51,764 bases of DNA, from the NCBI GenBank assembly GCA_003223025.1, contig QHXR01000014.1:1-51764 (forward strand), in the 5' to 3' direction. The notes below the pieces were generated by a model. That model was not told the origin of the DNA, did no database searches, and saw only the letters and a program-made list of their open reading frames with translations. The translations under genes and the position numbers were made by a program. Source of the DNA: Acidobacteriota bacterium. Lineage in GTDB: Bacteria; Acidobacteriota; Blastocatellia; Pyrinomonadales; Pyrinomonadaceae. Shown here piece after piece: positions 33,945 to 42,140 of this stretch. How positions within the stretch are numbered: the first letter of the stretch is position 1; each line of letters begins with the position of its first letter.

Positions 33945-35192
33945 TCACCCGAACAATCGAGGCAGTCTTCGTTGGAGATTATTTGGCAGCAAGATCTCCA
34001 TCGCGTCGTCGACGGTGACGATACCGGCGATGTCGCCTTCATCGTCAATGACCGGAAGCGCGAGTAGATTATATTCGGCGATCGTTTGAGCAGTTTCTTC
34101 GGCGGAGTCGCCCGGATGCGCTGAGCGAAACTCGCTTCGCATAACTTCTGACAGAGGTCGCGTCGGATCCGCGAGGATCAGACCGCGAAGACTGATCAAG
34201 CCGCAGAGCTTCCACGAATTCTCTTCCTCGACGACGTAGAGGTAATAGATCATGCCCGGCGTCTCGGCCATTTCGCGGAGTCGTGCGATCGCTTCACCGG
34301 CGGTCAGCGATTTTGGAAAGACGATGAACTCCGTCGTCATCAAACCGCCTGCGGTGTCGTGATCGAAATGCATTAGCTCGGCGACGTCAGCCTTCTCTTC
34401 ATCTTCCATCAGATCGAAAAGCTCCTGCGCCTTATCTTCATCCATCTCGTCGAGGACATCGACCGCGTCGTCAGGTGACATTTCTTCGAGAATGTCAGCC
34501 GCGCGTTCTTCGTCCATATCTTCGAGGATCCGCGCCTGGGCTTCGGTAGACATCTCTTCGAGCGTGTCAGCGGCGAACTCGTTATCGAGACTTTCGACGA
34601 CCTCGGTTCGATGGATCGGCGACAAAGTTTCGGCGAGCTGCGCGATCTCGACCGGATGTAGCCGCGATAATTTATCTTTCGAAGATTTCAGCTGAACAGT
34701 TACCGTTGCGGTATCGGTCGCGAGATAACCTACGTCGGCCCAGTCGAGAACTTCGACCGGACGCTGGCTTCCATAAAATCCTTTCGGCATCAGCCGGCGA
34801 ACGAAACCCTGCAGACTCACGTCCGCTCCGGTCACGCGCCAGAAGTCGCCGACATCGATGAGCTGAACGTCATTCACGCGGACGACACGCTTGCCGTCGA
34901 CGTCGATGAGCTGATTGTCGAGCACGTCTTTTGCGAGAAGGACCTCGCCTTCGCGACGGACGAACGGAGTGAGATCGAGCTTGTCGGAGCTCATTCGGAC
35001 TCCGTGCTCGTTGAATTCGCCGATATTTCGCCTCGGGATAAAGAAGTTTCGCCGTCGAAATCGCGCGATAACGCCGATCACCGGCGGGTAGTCGTCATTC
35101 CCGTATCGGACCAGAACGTCCTTTATCGACGCGATCTTCTCATTCCGGGCGTCGAATATCGGCTTTCCGATGATCTGCGAAACATAAAGCAT
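33945..35192 (-). CDS. PRC-barrel/MgtE-N/CBS domain protein, no transporter domain
   Basis: This 415-aa protein carries PRC-barrel-like sequence (about 1-150), an MgtE-N superhelical domain of repeating acidic units (LDNEFAADTLEEMSTEAQAR, DMDEERAADILEEMSPDDA, MDEDKAQELFDLMEDEEK), and two CBS domains (GGLMTTEFIVFPKSLTAGEA and PVIDDEGDIAGIVTVDDAM). MgtE channels need a C-terminal membrane domain, which is absent, so this is a cytosolic regulator-like protein. Magnesium or nucleotide sensing is possible. Start ATG 35192 directly follows a GTG in frame. It abuts the kinase gene in convergent orientation. Confidence 0.85.
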   Translation of the reverse strand: MLYVSQIIGKPIFDARNEKIASIKDVLVRYGNDDYPPVIGVIARFRRRNFFIPRRNIGEFNEHGVRMSSDKLDLTPFVRREGEVLLAKDVLDNQLIDVDGKRVVRVNDVQLIDVGDFWRVTGADVSLQGFVRRLMPKGFYGSQRPVEVLDWADVGYLATDTATVTVQLKSSKDKLSRLHPVEIAQLAETLSPIHRTEVVESLDNEFAADTLEEMSTEAQARILEDMDEERAADILEEMSPDDAVDVLDEMDEDKAQELFDLMEDEEKADVAELMHFDHDTAGGLMTTEFIVFPKSLTAGEAIARLREMAETPGMIYYLYVVEEENSWKLCGLISLRGLILADPTRPLSEVMRSEFRSAHPGDSAEETAQTIAEYNLLALPVIDDEGDIAGIVTVDDAMEILLPNNLQRRLPRLFG

Positions 35193-35254
35193 CACGCTTA
35201 AGATAGCTTAATATTTGCCCGACTGACCAGATGATCGGCGGTCGGGAAGATATT

Positions 35255-35441
35255 GCCCGCGAAATACGCGAAAGGCCGCGAAAAAAAGAAAAAGAACTGC
35301 CCGCGAATAGCACGAATGAAATCCTATTCGCGCTATTCGTGCTATTCGCGGGCAGTTCTTTTTCTTTTTTTCGCGTCTTTTCGCGTATTTCGCGGGAAGT
35401 TCTTTTTCTTTTTTTCGCGGCCTTTCGTGTATTTCGCGGGC
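35255..35441. repeat. Solo inverted repeat of GCCCGCGAAATACGCGAAA type
   Basis: GCCCGCGAAATACGCGAAA at 35255 starts a long hairpin. Within it, the 41 bases 35277-35317 have a perfect reverse complement at 35335-35375, separated by only 17 bases. Further arms follow to 35441, ending TTTCGCGGGC. Its end sequences match those of the GxxExxY unit at 3050-3551, but there is no gene inside. A perfect 41-bp arm pair suggests recent formation. Confidence 0.8.
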
Positions 35442-35687
35442 AAAATGTCCGAGCGCTCCGACGAGATTCCTCTTTACGAATGATGGATCCGGATGCTATT
35501 CTGTTTATCCGCTGTGCTAAACAGCGTTTGTCCATTGCCAAACTTCGGAAACACGGGCTTTTTAATAGTTTTCTAACTATAGGCTTCCGATAGTCGAGGA
35601 TTTTGGCGGACGGTCTCACCCTCTCAAAAAAAACCATACAGAAACAAGATTCGCGTTTATAAATGCGAGTTTCTGAGCTATCACCCG
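35442..35687. other. Intergenic remainder before lytic transglycosylase
   Basis: The remaining bases before the lytic transglycosylase gene hold no recognised gene or repeat. They are moderately AT-rich and include the gene's promoter region, but no clear -35/-10 pair was found. Confidence 0.4.
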
Positions 35688-36536
35688 ATGAAAAAGATTT
35701 CTCTGCTATTTCCGGCTTTGATCTGTCTCGCCGCTTCTGCGTTCGGACAGACATCAGGTCCCCGCACGTTTGATAATTTCGACCGCTCACAAGGTGTGAC
35801 CGTCTTTCGACCTTCCATGCCAATTCTCGCCAACTCGTTTTCAAGAAAGGGCAAAGCCGGCAAAGACAAGCTGGTTAAGAAAACGGTAAAGACAGGGATG
35901 GTTGTCTCCGTAACCGACGGTCTCGCTCACCGGGAATCGATCACCTCTTTCGGGACAAAACTCGCGATGGGAATGAGCCCCGACATGAAAGGCTTCACGA
36001 CCGGTAATCCGGCGCACGATTCGTTTATCGTCGATTCGAGTCGACGGTACAACGTCGATCCGCTGCTGATCTATTCGCAGATGCATCAGGAATCGTCGTT
36101 CCACCTTCGTGCGACTTCCCCGAAAGGCGCGAGCGGATTGATGCAGCTTATGCCGGCAACGGCGAGACGCTTCGGAGTGACGAGCATTTACGATCCGAAG
36201 CAGAACATCGAGGCCGGAGTCCGATACATGCGATGGCTGCTCGATACATTTAATGGCGATGTCGTTCTCGCTCTCGCGGGCTACAACGCCGGCGAAGGAG
36301 CGGTGATGAAGTACGGTGGAAATGTTCCGCCATATCGTGAGACTCAGGAGTACGTTCGTCGGATCACGTCACGTTACAATTCGATCTCGAACGGAAGATA
36401 CATTCAGAGCGCACGATCGATCGGCAGCCGATCCGCCGGACTCGTTCAAAAAGATGCCCGGCCGCTGAGCGTCTATGAACCTTCAGCTCTCGCGGTACGC
36501 ACGGCGGATGGAAAGATGATGCTGATGAACCAATAG
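35688..36536 (+). CDS. Secreted SLT-type lytic transglycosylase
   Basis: This 282-aa protein cleaves peptidoglycan glycan strands with anhydromuropeptide release. It has a signal peptide (about 1-20, ALICLAASAFGQ) and a lytic transglycosylase (SLT, goose-type lysozyme-like) domain at about 105-235. The catalytic Glu is in QMHQESSFHLRATSPKGA, followed by GLMQLMPATARRFG, and AGYNAGEGAV near its end. The C-terminal extension is not recognised. A perfect terminator follows. Likely role is cell-wall turnover or assembly of envelope complexes. Confidence 0.93.
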   Translation: MKKISLLFPALICLAASAFGQTSGPRTFDNFDRSQGVTVFRPSMPILANSFSRKGKAGKDKLVKKTVKTGMVVSVTDGLAHRESITSFGTKLAMGMSPDMKGFTTGNPAHDSFIVDSSRRYNVDPLLIYSQMHQESSFHLRATSPKGASGLMQLMPATARRFGVTSIYDPKQNIEAGVRYMRWLLDTFNGDVVLALAGYNAGEGAVMKYGGNVPPYRETQEYVRRITSRYNSISNGRYIQSARSIGSRSAGLVQKDARPLSVYEPSALAVRTADGKMMLMNQ

Positions 36537-36579
36537 AATCTAGAAACAGATTGCTGGCGCGAGTTCCTCTTCGCCACTA

Positions 36580-36605
36580 GCGGCCGACCGATCGGCCGCT
36601 TTTTT
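36580..36605 (+). terminator. Perfect rho-independent terminator
   Basis: GCGGCCGA and TCGGCCGC pair with a four-base loop (CCGA) and are followed by six T. It is 44 bases after the lytic transglycosylase stop and is the clearest terminator in the window. Confidence 0.95.
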
Positions 36606-36647
36606 GTTTGGCGAACTCCGTTCCTGTATCATTCCCGAGTAGCTTTT

Positions 36648-37238
36648 ATGTTTTGTACCAAGTGCGGAAAAGAGAACGACGATGACGCGGTCTTTTGTCA
36701 GAAATGCGGAAGTGCGTTTGTGCTTGATGAAGACGAGACTCGTGTTGCATCGCGTGGGAAACAACCTTTATCCACCGCGGATCCGGCGCCTGTTTTCTCG
36801 ATAACTCCGACTCTGAAATTTGTCTATCTCGGGTACGCTATCGCTCTCGTCATCGCGTTTGTCGCAGCGATAGTATTTGGAAGTTTAGGCAGTCTGACGC
36901 CGCCGGCGATAGTCGTGTTGGGAATCATTTTGGCGATCGTCGCACTTTTGATACCGGCATATCTCCACCTTCAAAAAAAGTTAGTTCGTTACACGCTGAC
37001 CGACACGACGATCGAGATCGATCGCGGTCTGATATCGCGAACGACGCAGAATATTCCGATCCGTCGAATTCAGGACGTGACTGTGTCGTCGACGATGGTG
37101 CAGCGCGTGCTCGGCTTCGGCGATGTCATCATCGATAACGCCAGCGAGGACGGCGGAAAGGTCATTCTTCGCGATATCGATTCGCCGAAACAGTATGCGG
37201 ATCTGATGTTGAAGCAGATGCGATTAATCGAGAAGTAA
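36648..37238 (+). CDS. Zinc-ribbon/PH-like (bPH2) membrane protein
   Basis: This 196-aa protein has an N-terminal zinc ribbon (CTKCGKENDDDAVFCQKCG, two CxxC pairs), two membrane segments (about 65-85 and 88-108), and a C-terminal PH-like (YdbS/bPH2) domain including the pattern YTLTDTTIEIDRGLISRTTQ and IPIRRIQDVTVSSTMVQRVL. It sits in the inner membrane. Function is unknown. It is followed after a 14-bp hairpin by rmlB. Confidence 0.85.
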   Translation: MFCTKCGKENDDDAVFCQKCGSAFVLDEDETRVASRGKQPLSTADPAPVFSITPTLKFVYLGYAIALVIAFVAAIVFGSLGSLTPPAIVVLGIILAIVALLIPAYLHLQKKLVRYTLTDTTIEIDRGLISRTTQNIPIRRIQDVTVSSTMVQRVLGFGDVIIDNASEDGGKVILRDIDSPKQYADLMLKQMRLIEK

Positions 37239-37246
37239 GTAAGGAG

Positions 37247-37280
37247 AGGACATATAGGACTCATGCGTCCCATATGTCCT
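37247..37280. repeat. Hairpin repeat AGGACATATAGGAC
   Basis: AGGACATATAGGAC at 37247-37260 pairs with GTCCCATATGTCCT at 37267-37280 (one mismatch, loop of six). It lies between the PH-domain gene and rmlB, so it could affect their shared transcript. It has no T run. Confidence 0.7.
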
Positions 37281-37293
37281 ACTTGCGTCAACT

Positions 37294-38319
37294 ATGAAGA
37301 AATTTTTTGTCACCGGCGGAGCCGGATTTATAGGTTCGGCATTCGTTCGTCTCGTTCTTGAAGAGAACGAAGATATCTCGATCGTCGATTTTGACGCGCT
37401 CACGTATGCGGGAAATCTAGAGAATCTGAAAGACGTCGACGACGCTCGCCATACTTTTATTCGAGGCGATATCTGCGACCGGGACTCAGTCTTGAATGCA
37501 GTTCCCGACGGGTGCGACGCGATCTTCAACTTCGCCGCGGAATCGCATGTCGACCGGAGCATTCACTCGGCGGATGAATTTCTAAGAACAAACATCATTG
37601 GAACGCAGGTGCTGCTCGACGCGGCGCGTGCAAAGAATGTTCGACGGTTCGTACAGATCTCGACGGACGAGGTGATGGGCAGTTTGCCGGACGAAAGCGA
37701 CGACTACTTCACTGAAGATTCGCCGCTACAGCCGAACTCGCCGTACGCTGCGTCGAAAGCCGCCGCCGAATTCGTTCTTCGCGCAGCGCGCGAAACTTTT
37801 GGCGTCGACACCGTTACCACGCGTTGCGGAAATAATTACGGGCCTCGACAGTTTCCGGAAAAGTTAATTCCGCTGATGATCGCAAACGCTATCAACGACG
37901 ATCCGCTGCCGGTTTACGGTGATGGCAAAAACGTGCGCGATTGGATATTTGTCGATGATCATTGCCGTGCGATCTGGAAGGTTTACGAGAACGGCCGGTC
38001 GGGCGAGGCTTACAATATCGGAGCTCGAAACGAGAAGTACAACATCGATGTTGTTAAGTCGATCCTCGACGCTCTCGGTAAACCGCACGACTTGATCGCA
38101 TTCGTCACCGACCGTCTCGGTCACGATCGCCGGTACGCCATCGACCCGGCAAAGGTCGAAGACGAACTCGGATGGAAGCCGCAGATGACATGGGAAAACG
38201 GATTGCAATCGACGATCGACTGGTACCTCAACAATCAAGCTTGGGTCGACAACATCCGAAACGGCGAATACCGAAATTATTACAAAGCGATGTACGGCGC
38301 GGAGCTAAAGGCGACTTAA
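37294..38319 (+). CDS. rmlB: dTDP-glucose 4,6-dehydratase
   Basis: RmlB oxidises and dehydrates dTDP-glucose to dTDP-4-keto-6-deoxyglucose, for L-rhamnose and other sugars. The 341-aa protein has the NAD-binding TGGAGFIGSAFVRL motif at the N-terminus, STDEVMGSL near residue 127 (normally STDEVYG; the residue after Val is Met here), the YxxxK pair in YAASKAA, and YGDGKNVRDWIFVDDHCRAI. The Y-to-M difference is in a loop, so function is probably intact. It stands before rmlD with one intergenic repeat between; rmlA and rmlC are not seen here. Confidence 0.93.
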   Translation: MKKFFVTGGAGFIGSAFVRLVLEENEDISIVDFDALTYAGNLENLKDVDDARHTFIRGDICDRDSVLNAVPDGCDAIFNFAAESHVDRSIHSADEFLRTNIIGTQVLLDAARAKNVRRFVQISTDEVMGSLPDESDDYFTEDSPLQPNSPYAASKAAAEFVLRAARETFGVDTVTTRCGNNYGPRQFPEKLIPLMIANAINDDPLPVYGDGKNVRDWIFVDDHCRAIWKVYENGRSGEAYNIGARNEKYNIDVVKSILDALGKPHDLIAFVTDRLGHDRRYAIDPAKVEDELGWKPQMTWENGLQSTIDWYLNNQAWVDNIRNGEYRNYYKAMYGAELKAT

Positions 38320-38460
38320 AGTTTCTGGTTCCTAGTTTCTGGTTTCTAGTTTGACTGAATAATAGCAGTTACCGGCTACTGGTCACTGGTGACTGGTTTC
38401 TAATTCCTATTTCCTTGTAACCGAAGCCAAAACCAGAAACTAGAAACTCCTCAAAGAGAG
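38320..38460. repeat. AAACTAG/TTTCTGG repeat filler before rmlD
   Basis: This gap is composed of the dispersed unit AGTTTCTGGTTCCTAGTTTC and its inverse AACCAGAAACTAGAAACT, with a variant ACTGGTCACTGGTGACTGG. It begins right after the rmlB stop codon. It is the same unit as at 9660 and 10970. Confidence 0.8.
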
Positions 38461-39318
38461 ATGAAAATTCTTATTACAGGAGCAAACGGAATGCTCGCCC
38501 GCGCAGCGATCGCACACTGTCGCGAGATCGGCGACGAGGTTTTCGCACTGACCCGTCAGGAACTGAACATCGCTGATTCGAATGCAGTCGCTGATTGGTT
38601 CGGATCCGAGCGTCCCGATGCCGTGCTCAATTGCGCGGCCTACACGGACGTCGATGGGGCGGAGTCGAATCCGGAGTTGGCGAGACTCGCGAACGAGGTC
38701 GGACCCGAAAATCTCGCCAGGTCATCGAAGTCGATCGGTGCTCGTTTTGTAACCGTCTCGACCGACTACGTTTTCGACGGCGAGAACGGCGGCTTTTATA
38801 CCGAAAGCGATTCCCCGAATCCGCGTGGCGTTTATGCGATCACAAAATATGACGGAGAAGTTGCCGCGAGCCGTGCGAATCCCGATTCGGTGATCGTTCG
38901 ATCGGGATGGATCTACGGTCATGGCGGAACGAACTTTCTAAGCGTGATGCACCGGCTGCTCGGCGAAGGTAAAAGAATCAAAGCAATCGCCGATGCTTAC
39001 GGCACGCCGACATTCGCGAACGATCTCGCGAAGCGATTACGCGAGCTTGCGCAAACTTCTGTTTCCGGCATTTTTCACGTAACGAATCAGGGCGAGGGAA
39101 CGAGCTATCTCGGATTCGCGGAAAAACTTTGCGAGGTCGGCGGTTACGACAAAGGGCTTCTGGAACCGGTTTCGAACGATGATCTCAAGCGCCCCGCGCC
39201 GAGGCCTGTAAGCTCAAAACTAGGAAGTGTAAGAATGATCGCGACCGGTCTTGGTCCGCTCTCCGATTGGGAGAGTGCGCTCGCGGCTTTTCTATCCGAA
39301 GAAAAGAAAAAGCAGTAG
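38461..39318 (+). CDS. rmlD: dTDP-4-dehydrorhamnose reductase
   Basis: RmlD reduces dTDP-6-deoxy-L-lyxo-4-hexulose to dTDP-L-rhamnose with NAD(P)H. The 285-aa protein has the N-terminal ITGANGMLARAAIAHC, the middle motif NCAAYTDVDGAESN, then VSTDYVFDGENGGFYTESD and the YAITKYDGE with the YxxxK pair, and the C-terminal RPVSSKLGS. It probably shares the sugar pathway with rmlB upstream. A terminator-like hairpin overlaps its stop. Identification is firm. Confidence 0.94.
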   Translation: MKILITGANGMLARAAIAHCREIGDEVFALTRQELNIADSNAVADWFGSERPDAVLNCAAYTDVDGAESNPELARLANEVGPENLARSSKSIGARFVTVSTDYVFDGENGGFYTESDSPNPRGVYAITKYDGEVAASRANPDSVIVRSGWIYGHGGTNFLSVMHRLLGEGKRIKAIADAYGTPTFANDLAKRLRELAQTSVSGIFHVTNQGEGTSYLGFAEKLCEVGGYDKGLLEPVSNDDLKRPAPRPVSSKLGSVRMIATGLGPLSDWESALAAFLSEEKKKQ

Positions 39319-39340
39319 GAATTCGATACCTACTGCTTTC
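39308..39340. terminator. Hairpin terminator between rmlD and Wzc-like gene
   Basis: AAGCAGTAGG pairs with CCTACTGCTT, spaced by ten bases, and includes the rmlD stop codon. It is flanked by AAAA and TTTC. It may serve both convergent genes. Confidence 0.6.
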
Positions 39341-39363
39341 TGCTTTCTGCCTTCTGCTGCTTC

Positions 39364-41910
39364 CTACGGCTTCGTCGTGTGGATCGATTCGACTTCTTCC
39401 ATCACCGGCGTCGAGAGATCGGTTTCGCTCTTTCCGTAGTATTCGTAATAACCGGTTCCGTAATAGTCGTACTCCATCGAGCCCGCCTTAATGCCGTTCA
39501 GCACAACACCATAGATCCGAGCTCCGATCGTCCCGAGACGATGTTTGAATCTTCGCATAAGGTGGATCGAGCTCTTGCCTGCCATCGCAACCAGCACAAC
39601 TCCGTCGACGAGCGTCGCAAGAATCGCCGCGTCAGTAAACGAGATCGCCGGCGGCGAATCGATGATCACATGCTTGTAGCGTCCGCGAAGGAACTGCAGC
39701 AGATTCTTCATCTCATTCGAGCTGAGAAGCTCGGCCGGGTTCGGCGGGATCGGTCCGCTGGTTATCACCTTCAGACGCGGCAGCTCGCGGCAGGTTTTGA
39801 TCAAGTGCTCCGTGTTCCGCTCGCCGGACAAGTAGTTTGTAAGCCCCTGAGTGTTTTCGAGATCAAAATACGTGTGCAGTCGTGGTCGACGCAGATCGCA
39901 GTCCACGATCACGACATCCGCATCGGCCTGCGCAAGCGTGACGGCAGTATTGATCGCCGTCGTCGTCTTGCCTTCGGACGGCTGCGACGATGTAACGAGG
40001 ATCGATTGCGGCGGCTTACCGGCAGATGAGAAAAGCAGTGACGTTCTCAAGTGACGATAAGCTTCGGCCATCGGCGAACGACGTTCGGCTAACGTGATAA
40101 GTCCCGTAGCTGTTGCGCTGTTTCCATTCCCATTCCCATTCGCAAGACCGTTGCCGTTTGCCGCGATCAACTTGAGGCGTCGCTTTTCCGATCCGAAATG
40201 ATGCGGGATCAATGCAAGCGTCGGTAGTCCGAGATGGCGACCGATATCGTCCGAGGTCTTGACCGAGTCGTCGAGGTAGTCGAGCAGAAACGCGAGGCCG
40301 ATCCCGACGCCGAATGAAACCAGAAACGCAACGAGGATATTTCGAGTCCGAGCCGGACCGATCGGGCCGCCTGGCGTCACGGCATTCGCCGCGATCTTGA
40401 TATTCTCCGGACGGCCACTCGCGATCGCGAGCTCCTGTTCCTTTTGACGCTGAGTGTAAGTATCGAGCAGGTTTCGGTTCGTCTCGATCGCTCTCTTCTT
40501 TGTAATGAGCTCGGTCTGCGCCTGACCCTGAACGTTCGCCTGACTTGCTTCCTGCTCGTAAGCGGCTAACGACTGAGCCTCCTGTTTTTGAGCTGCCGAG
40601 AGTTGCGAACGAAGTGTAACGAGAGCTCCGTTCACCGCATCCTTTTCGATCTTCTTTTGGTCCTTGTCAATGATGGTCGAAACCTCGGACTCGGTCCTGT
40701 CCTTGGTTGCTTTGAGCGATGCGATCCGCTCTTCAACGACCTTGACCTTCGAATACTCGGGCGTGTACTTCACGAGCAGCTCCGCCTTCTCAACCTCGGA
40801 GTCCTGGATCTTTTTCTCGATGTCTCGTATCTGGTCCTGAAGCTTTGCTTTTCGTTCGGTGTTCAAGCGGATCGTGTCTTGAAAGATCTTGCTTTCGGAC
40901 AGATCCGGAATGTTCATTCCCTCGCCCCGGGCTCCGGCCTGTGCGGCTGCGGTATATCGGGCTTCGAGCTGACGACGGCCTTCCATCGCCTTTAACCAGG
41001 TCTCGCTCATCGACTGCAGACGCGCCGCCGAAAGGTCCTGACCCTTTTCTTGCAGCGGCAATCCGCTTGATCGCATGTAACTGATCAGGTCGGCTTCCTG
41101 TTCGGAGATGGTCTTTCCTAATTCCTCTATCGACTTGGAGATATCCTCATAGGTTCGGCGGGACCCTTCGGTTTCGCGTTGGGCGTCCTTATCGATGAAC
41201 ACCTCCTCGACCTTGTCCGCAACCCTTGCGGACAATTCAGCCTTTGGCGTTGTGACGCTGACGTTAACGAGATTTGTTCGCTCTTTCGGCTGAACGGTCA
41301 CGCGGCCCGCGAGCATTGCCGCGTAGTTCTCAACCCGAGCCCGCTCCTCCGGTGTAAGTTGGATGTTGTCCGAGGCATCGGTTCCGGCCGGCAGTTCACT
41401 GACGACGGGAAGCGAATTATCCGGACCGGAGTTCGCTTTCCGACTCGAGAACATCGAACGTACGCCGGACAAGAGTCCGCGATCCTCCTCGCCGAATACG
41501 TCCGCTTCCTTATAAAGCCCGAGCCGAATGACGACTTCCTTCATGAGGTCGTGGCTCTGCAGAAGCTCGAGCTGAGTGTTGTAGTAATTCGCGTCGTTAC
41601 CGAAATTAATATTGATGGATTCCTTGGATTGGACTTTCGGCTTTCGCGGCTCGATAACCATTTCGGTCGTAGCCTGGTAGAGCGACGGCTGCTTGTACAT
41701 ATATAAAGCAGCAGCGACGGTCGCAAGCAGAGTAATCGCCAGAATAATAGGAAGTCTCTTCTTAACTACATTGAAATATTGCTGTATTGAGCGGCGACCC
41801 TCGCTTACCTCATCGTCGTAAAATCCCGCATAGGTCGCGGGATACTCGGTCTTCGATGCGCGCAAGTCGAGCGATTTCGGCAAGGGGGTTAGCCTTTGAT
41901 CTTGTTCCAT
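39364..41910 (-). CDS. Wzc-like polysaccharide co-polymerase/tyrosine autokinase
   Basis: This 848-aa inner-membrane protein controls chain length and export of capsule or EPS. Domains: N-terminal Wzz-like region with a membrane segment near 55-75, a long coiled coil in the middle (about 250-500), a second membrane segment near 530-550, then a BY-kinase domain. Walker A is SSQPSEGKTT (641-650), Walker A' VIVDCDLRRP (about 667-676), Walker B VIIDSPPA (about 748-755). A Tyr-rich C-terminal cluster (YDYYGTGYYEYYG, 814-826) is the autophosphorylation tail. A linker of Asn-Gly repeats (NGNGLANGNGNGNS) precedes the kinase. No wza-like or polymerase genes are next to it, but rmlB/rmlD are. Confidence 0.92.
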   Translation of the reverse strand: MEQDQRLTPLPKSLDLRASKTEYPATYAGFYDDEVSEGRRSIQQYFNVVKKRLPIILAITLLATVAAALYMYKQPSLYQATTEMVIEPRKPKVQSKESININFGNDANYYNTQLELLQSHDLMKEVVIRLGLYKEADVFGEEDRGLLSGVRSMFSSRKANSGPDNSLPVVSELPAGTDASDNIQLTPEERARVENYAAMLAGRVTVQPKERTNLVNVSVTTPKAELSARVADKVEEVFIDKDAQRETEGSRRTYEDISKSIEELGKTISEQEADLISYMRSSGLPLQEKGQDLSAARLQSMSETWLKAMEGRRQLEARYTAAAQAGARGEGMNIPDLSESKIFQDTIRLNTERKAKLQDQIRDIEKKIQDSEVEKAELLVKYTPEYSKVKVVEERIASLKATKDRTESEVSTIIDKDQKKIEKDAVNGALVTLRSQLSAAQKQEAQSLAAYEQEASQANVQGQAQTELITKKRAIETNRNLLDTYTQRQKEQELAIASGRPENIKIAANAVTPGGPIGPARTRNILVAFLVSFGVGIGLAFLLDYLDDSVKTSDDIGRHLGLPTLALIPHHFGSEKRRLKLIAANGNGLANGNGNGNSATATGLITLAERRSPMAEAYRHLRTSLLFSSAGKPPQSILVTSSQPSEGKTTTAINTAVTLAQADADVVIVDCDLRRPRLHTYFDLENTQGLTNYLSGERNTEHLIKTCRELPRLKVITSGPIPPNPAELLSSNEMKNLLQFLRGRYKHVIIDSPPAISFTDAAILATLVDGVVLVAMAGKSSIHLMRRFKHRLGTIGARIYGVVLNGIKAGSMEYDYYGTGYYEYYGKSETDLSTPVMEEVESIHTTKP

Positions 41911-42026
41911 ACCTCTAGATACTGTTAAACCGCGGAAACTACCCGAATATGGGTGGACGAACTTGGTTTATAACACATCCACCACCTTTTTTCACGAATT
42001 TTTAGAGGTTTCCGAAGGGCGAGGCG

Positions 42027-42056
42027 TTGCCGCCAATGTCGTAAAGTGCATATAAA
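42027..42056 (+). promoter_or_regulatory. Upstream promoter candidate for the fused flavoprotein
   Basis: TTGCCG (-35) and TATAAA (-10) are spaced by 18 bases. It lies 84 bases before the start codon. Together with the next promoter candidate it gives a tandem arrangement. The sequences fit moderately well. Confidence 0.4.
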
Positions 42057-42065
42057 ATGGGCGTT

Positions 42066-42095
42066 TTGTCCGGTCCCAGACCCCGGTGTTATACT
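42066..42095 (+). promoter_or_regulatory. Proximal promoter candidate for the fused flavoprotein
   Basis: TTGTCC (-35) and TATACT (-10) are spaced by 18 bases. Transcription would start near 42102, about 40 bases before the ATG at 42141. This is the best sigma-70-like match in the window. Confidence 0.55.
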
Positions 42096-42140
42096 CCATG
42101 TTTCAAGTTTTAGCCCAATTCCGGGCCTTATGGTGTAGTA

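Noticed and set aside
35231-35593. Coding gene in the repeat zone
   Set aside because: The long open frames on both strands are made by the CGCGAAAAAAAG repeat; they have low complexity and no family resemblance.
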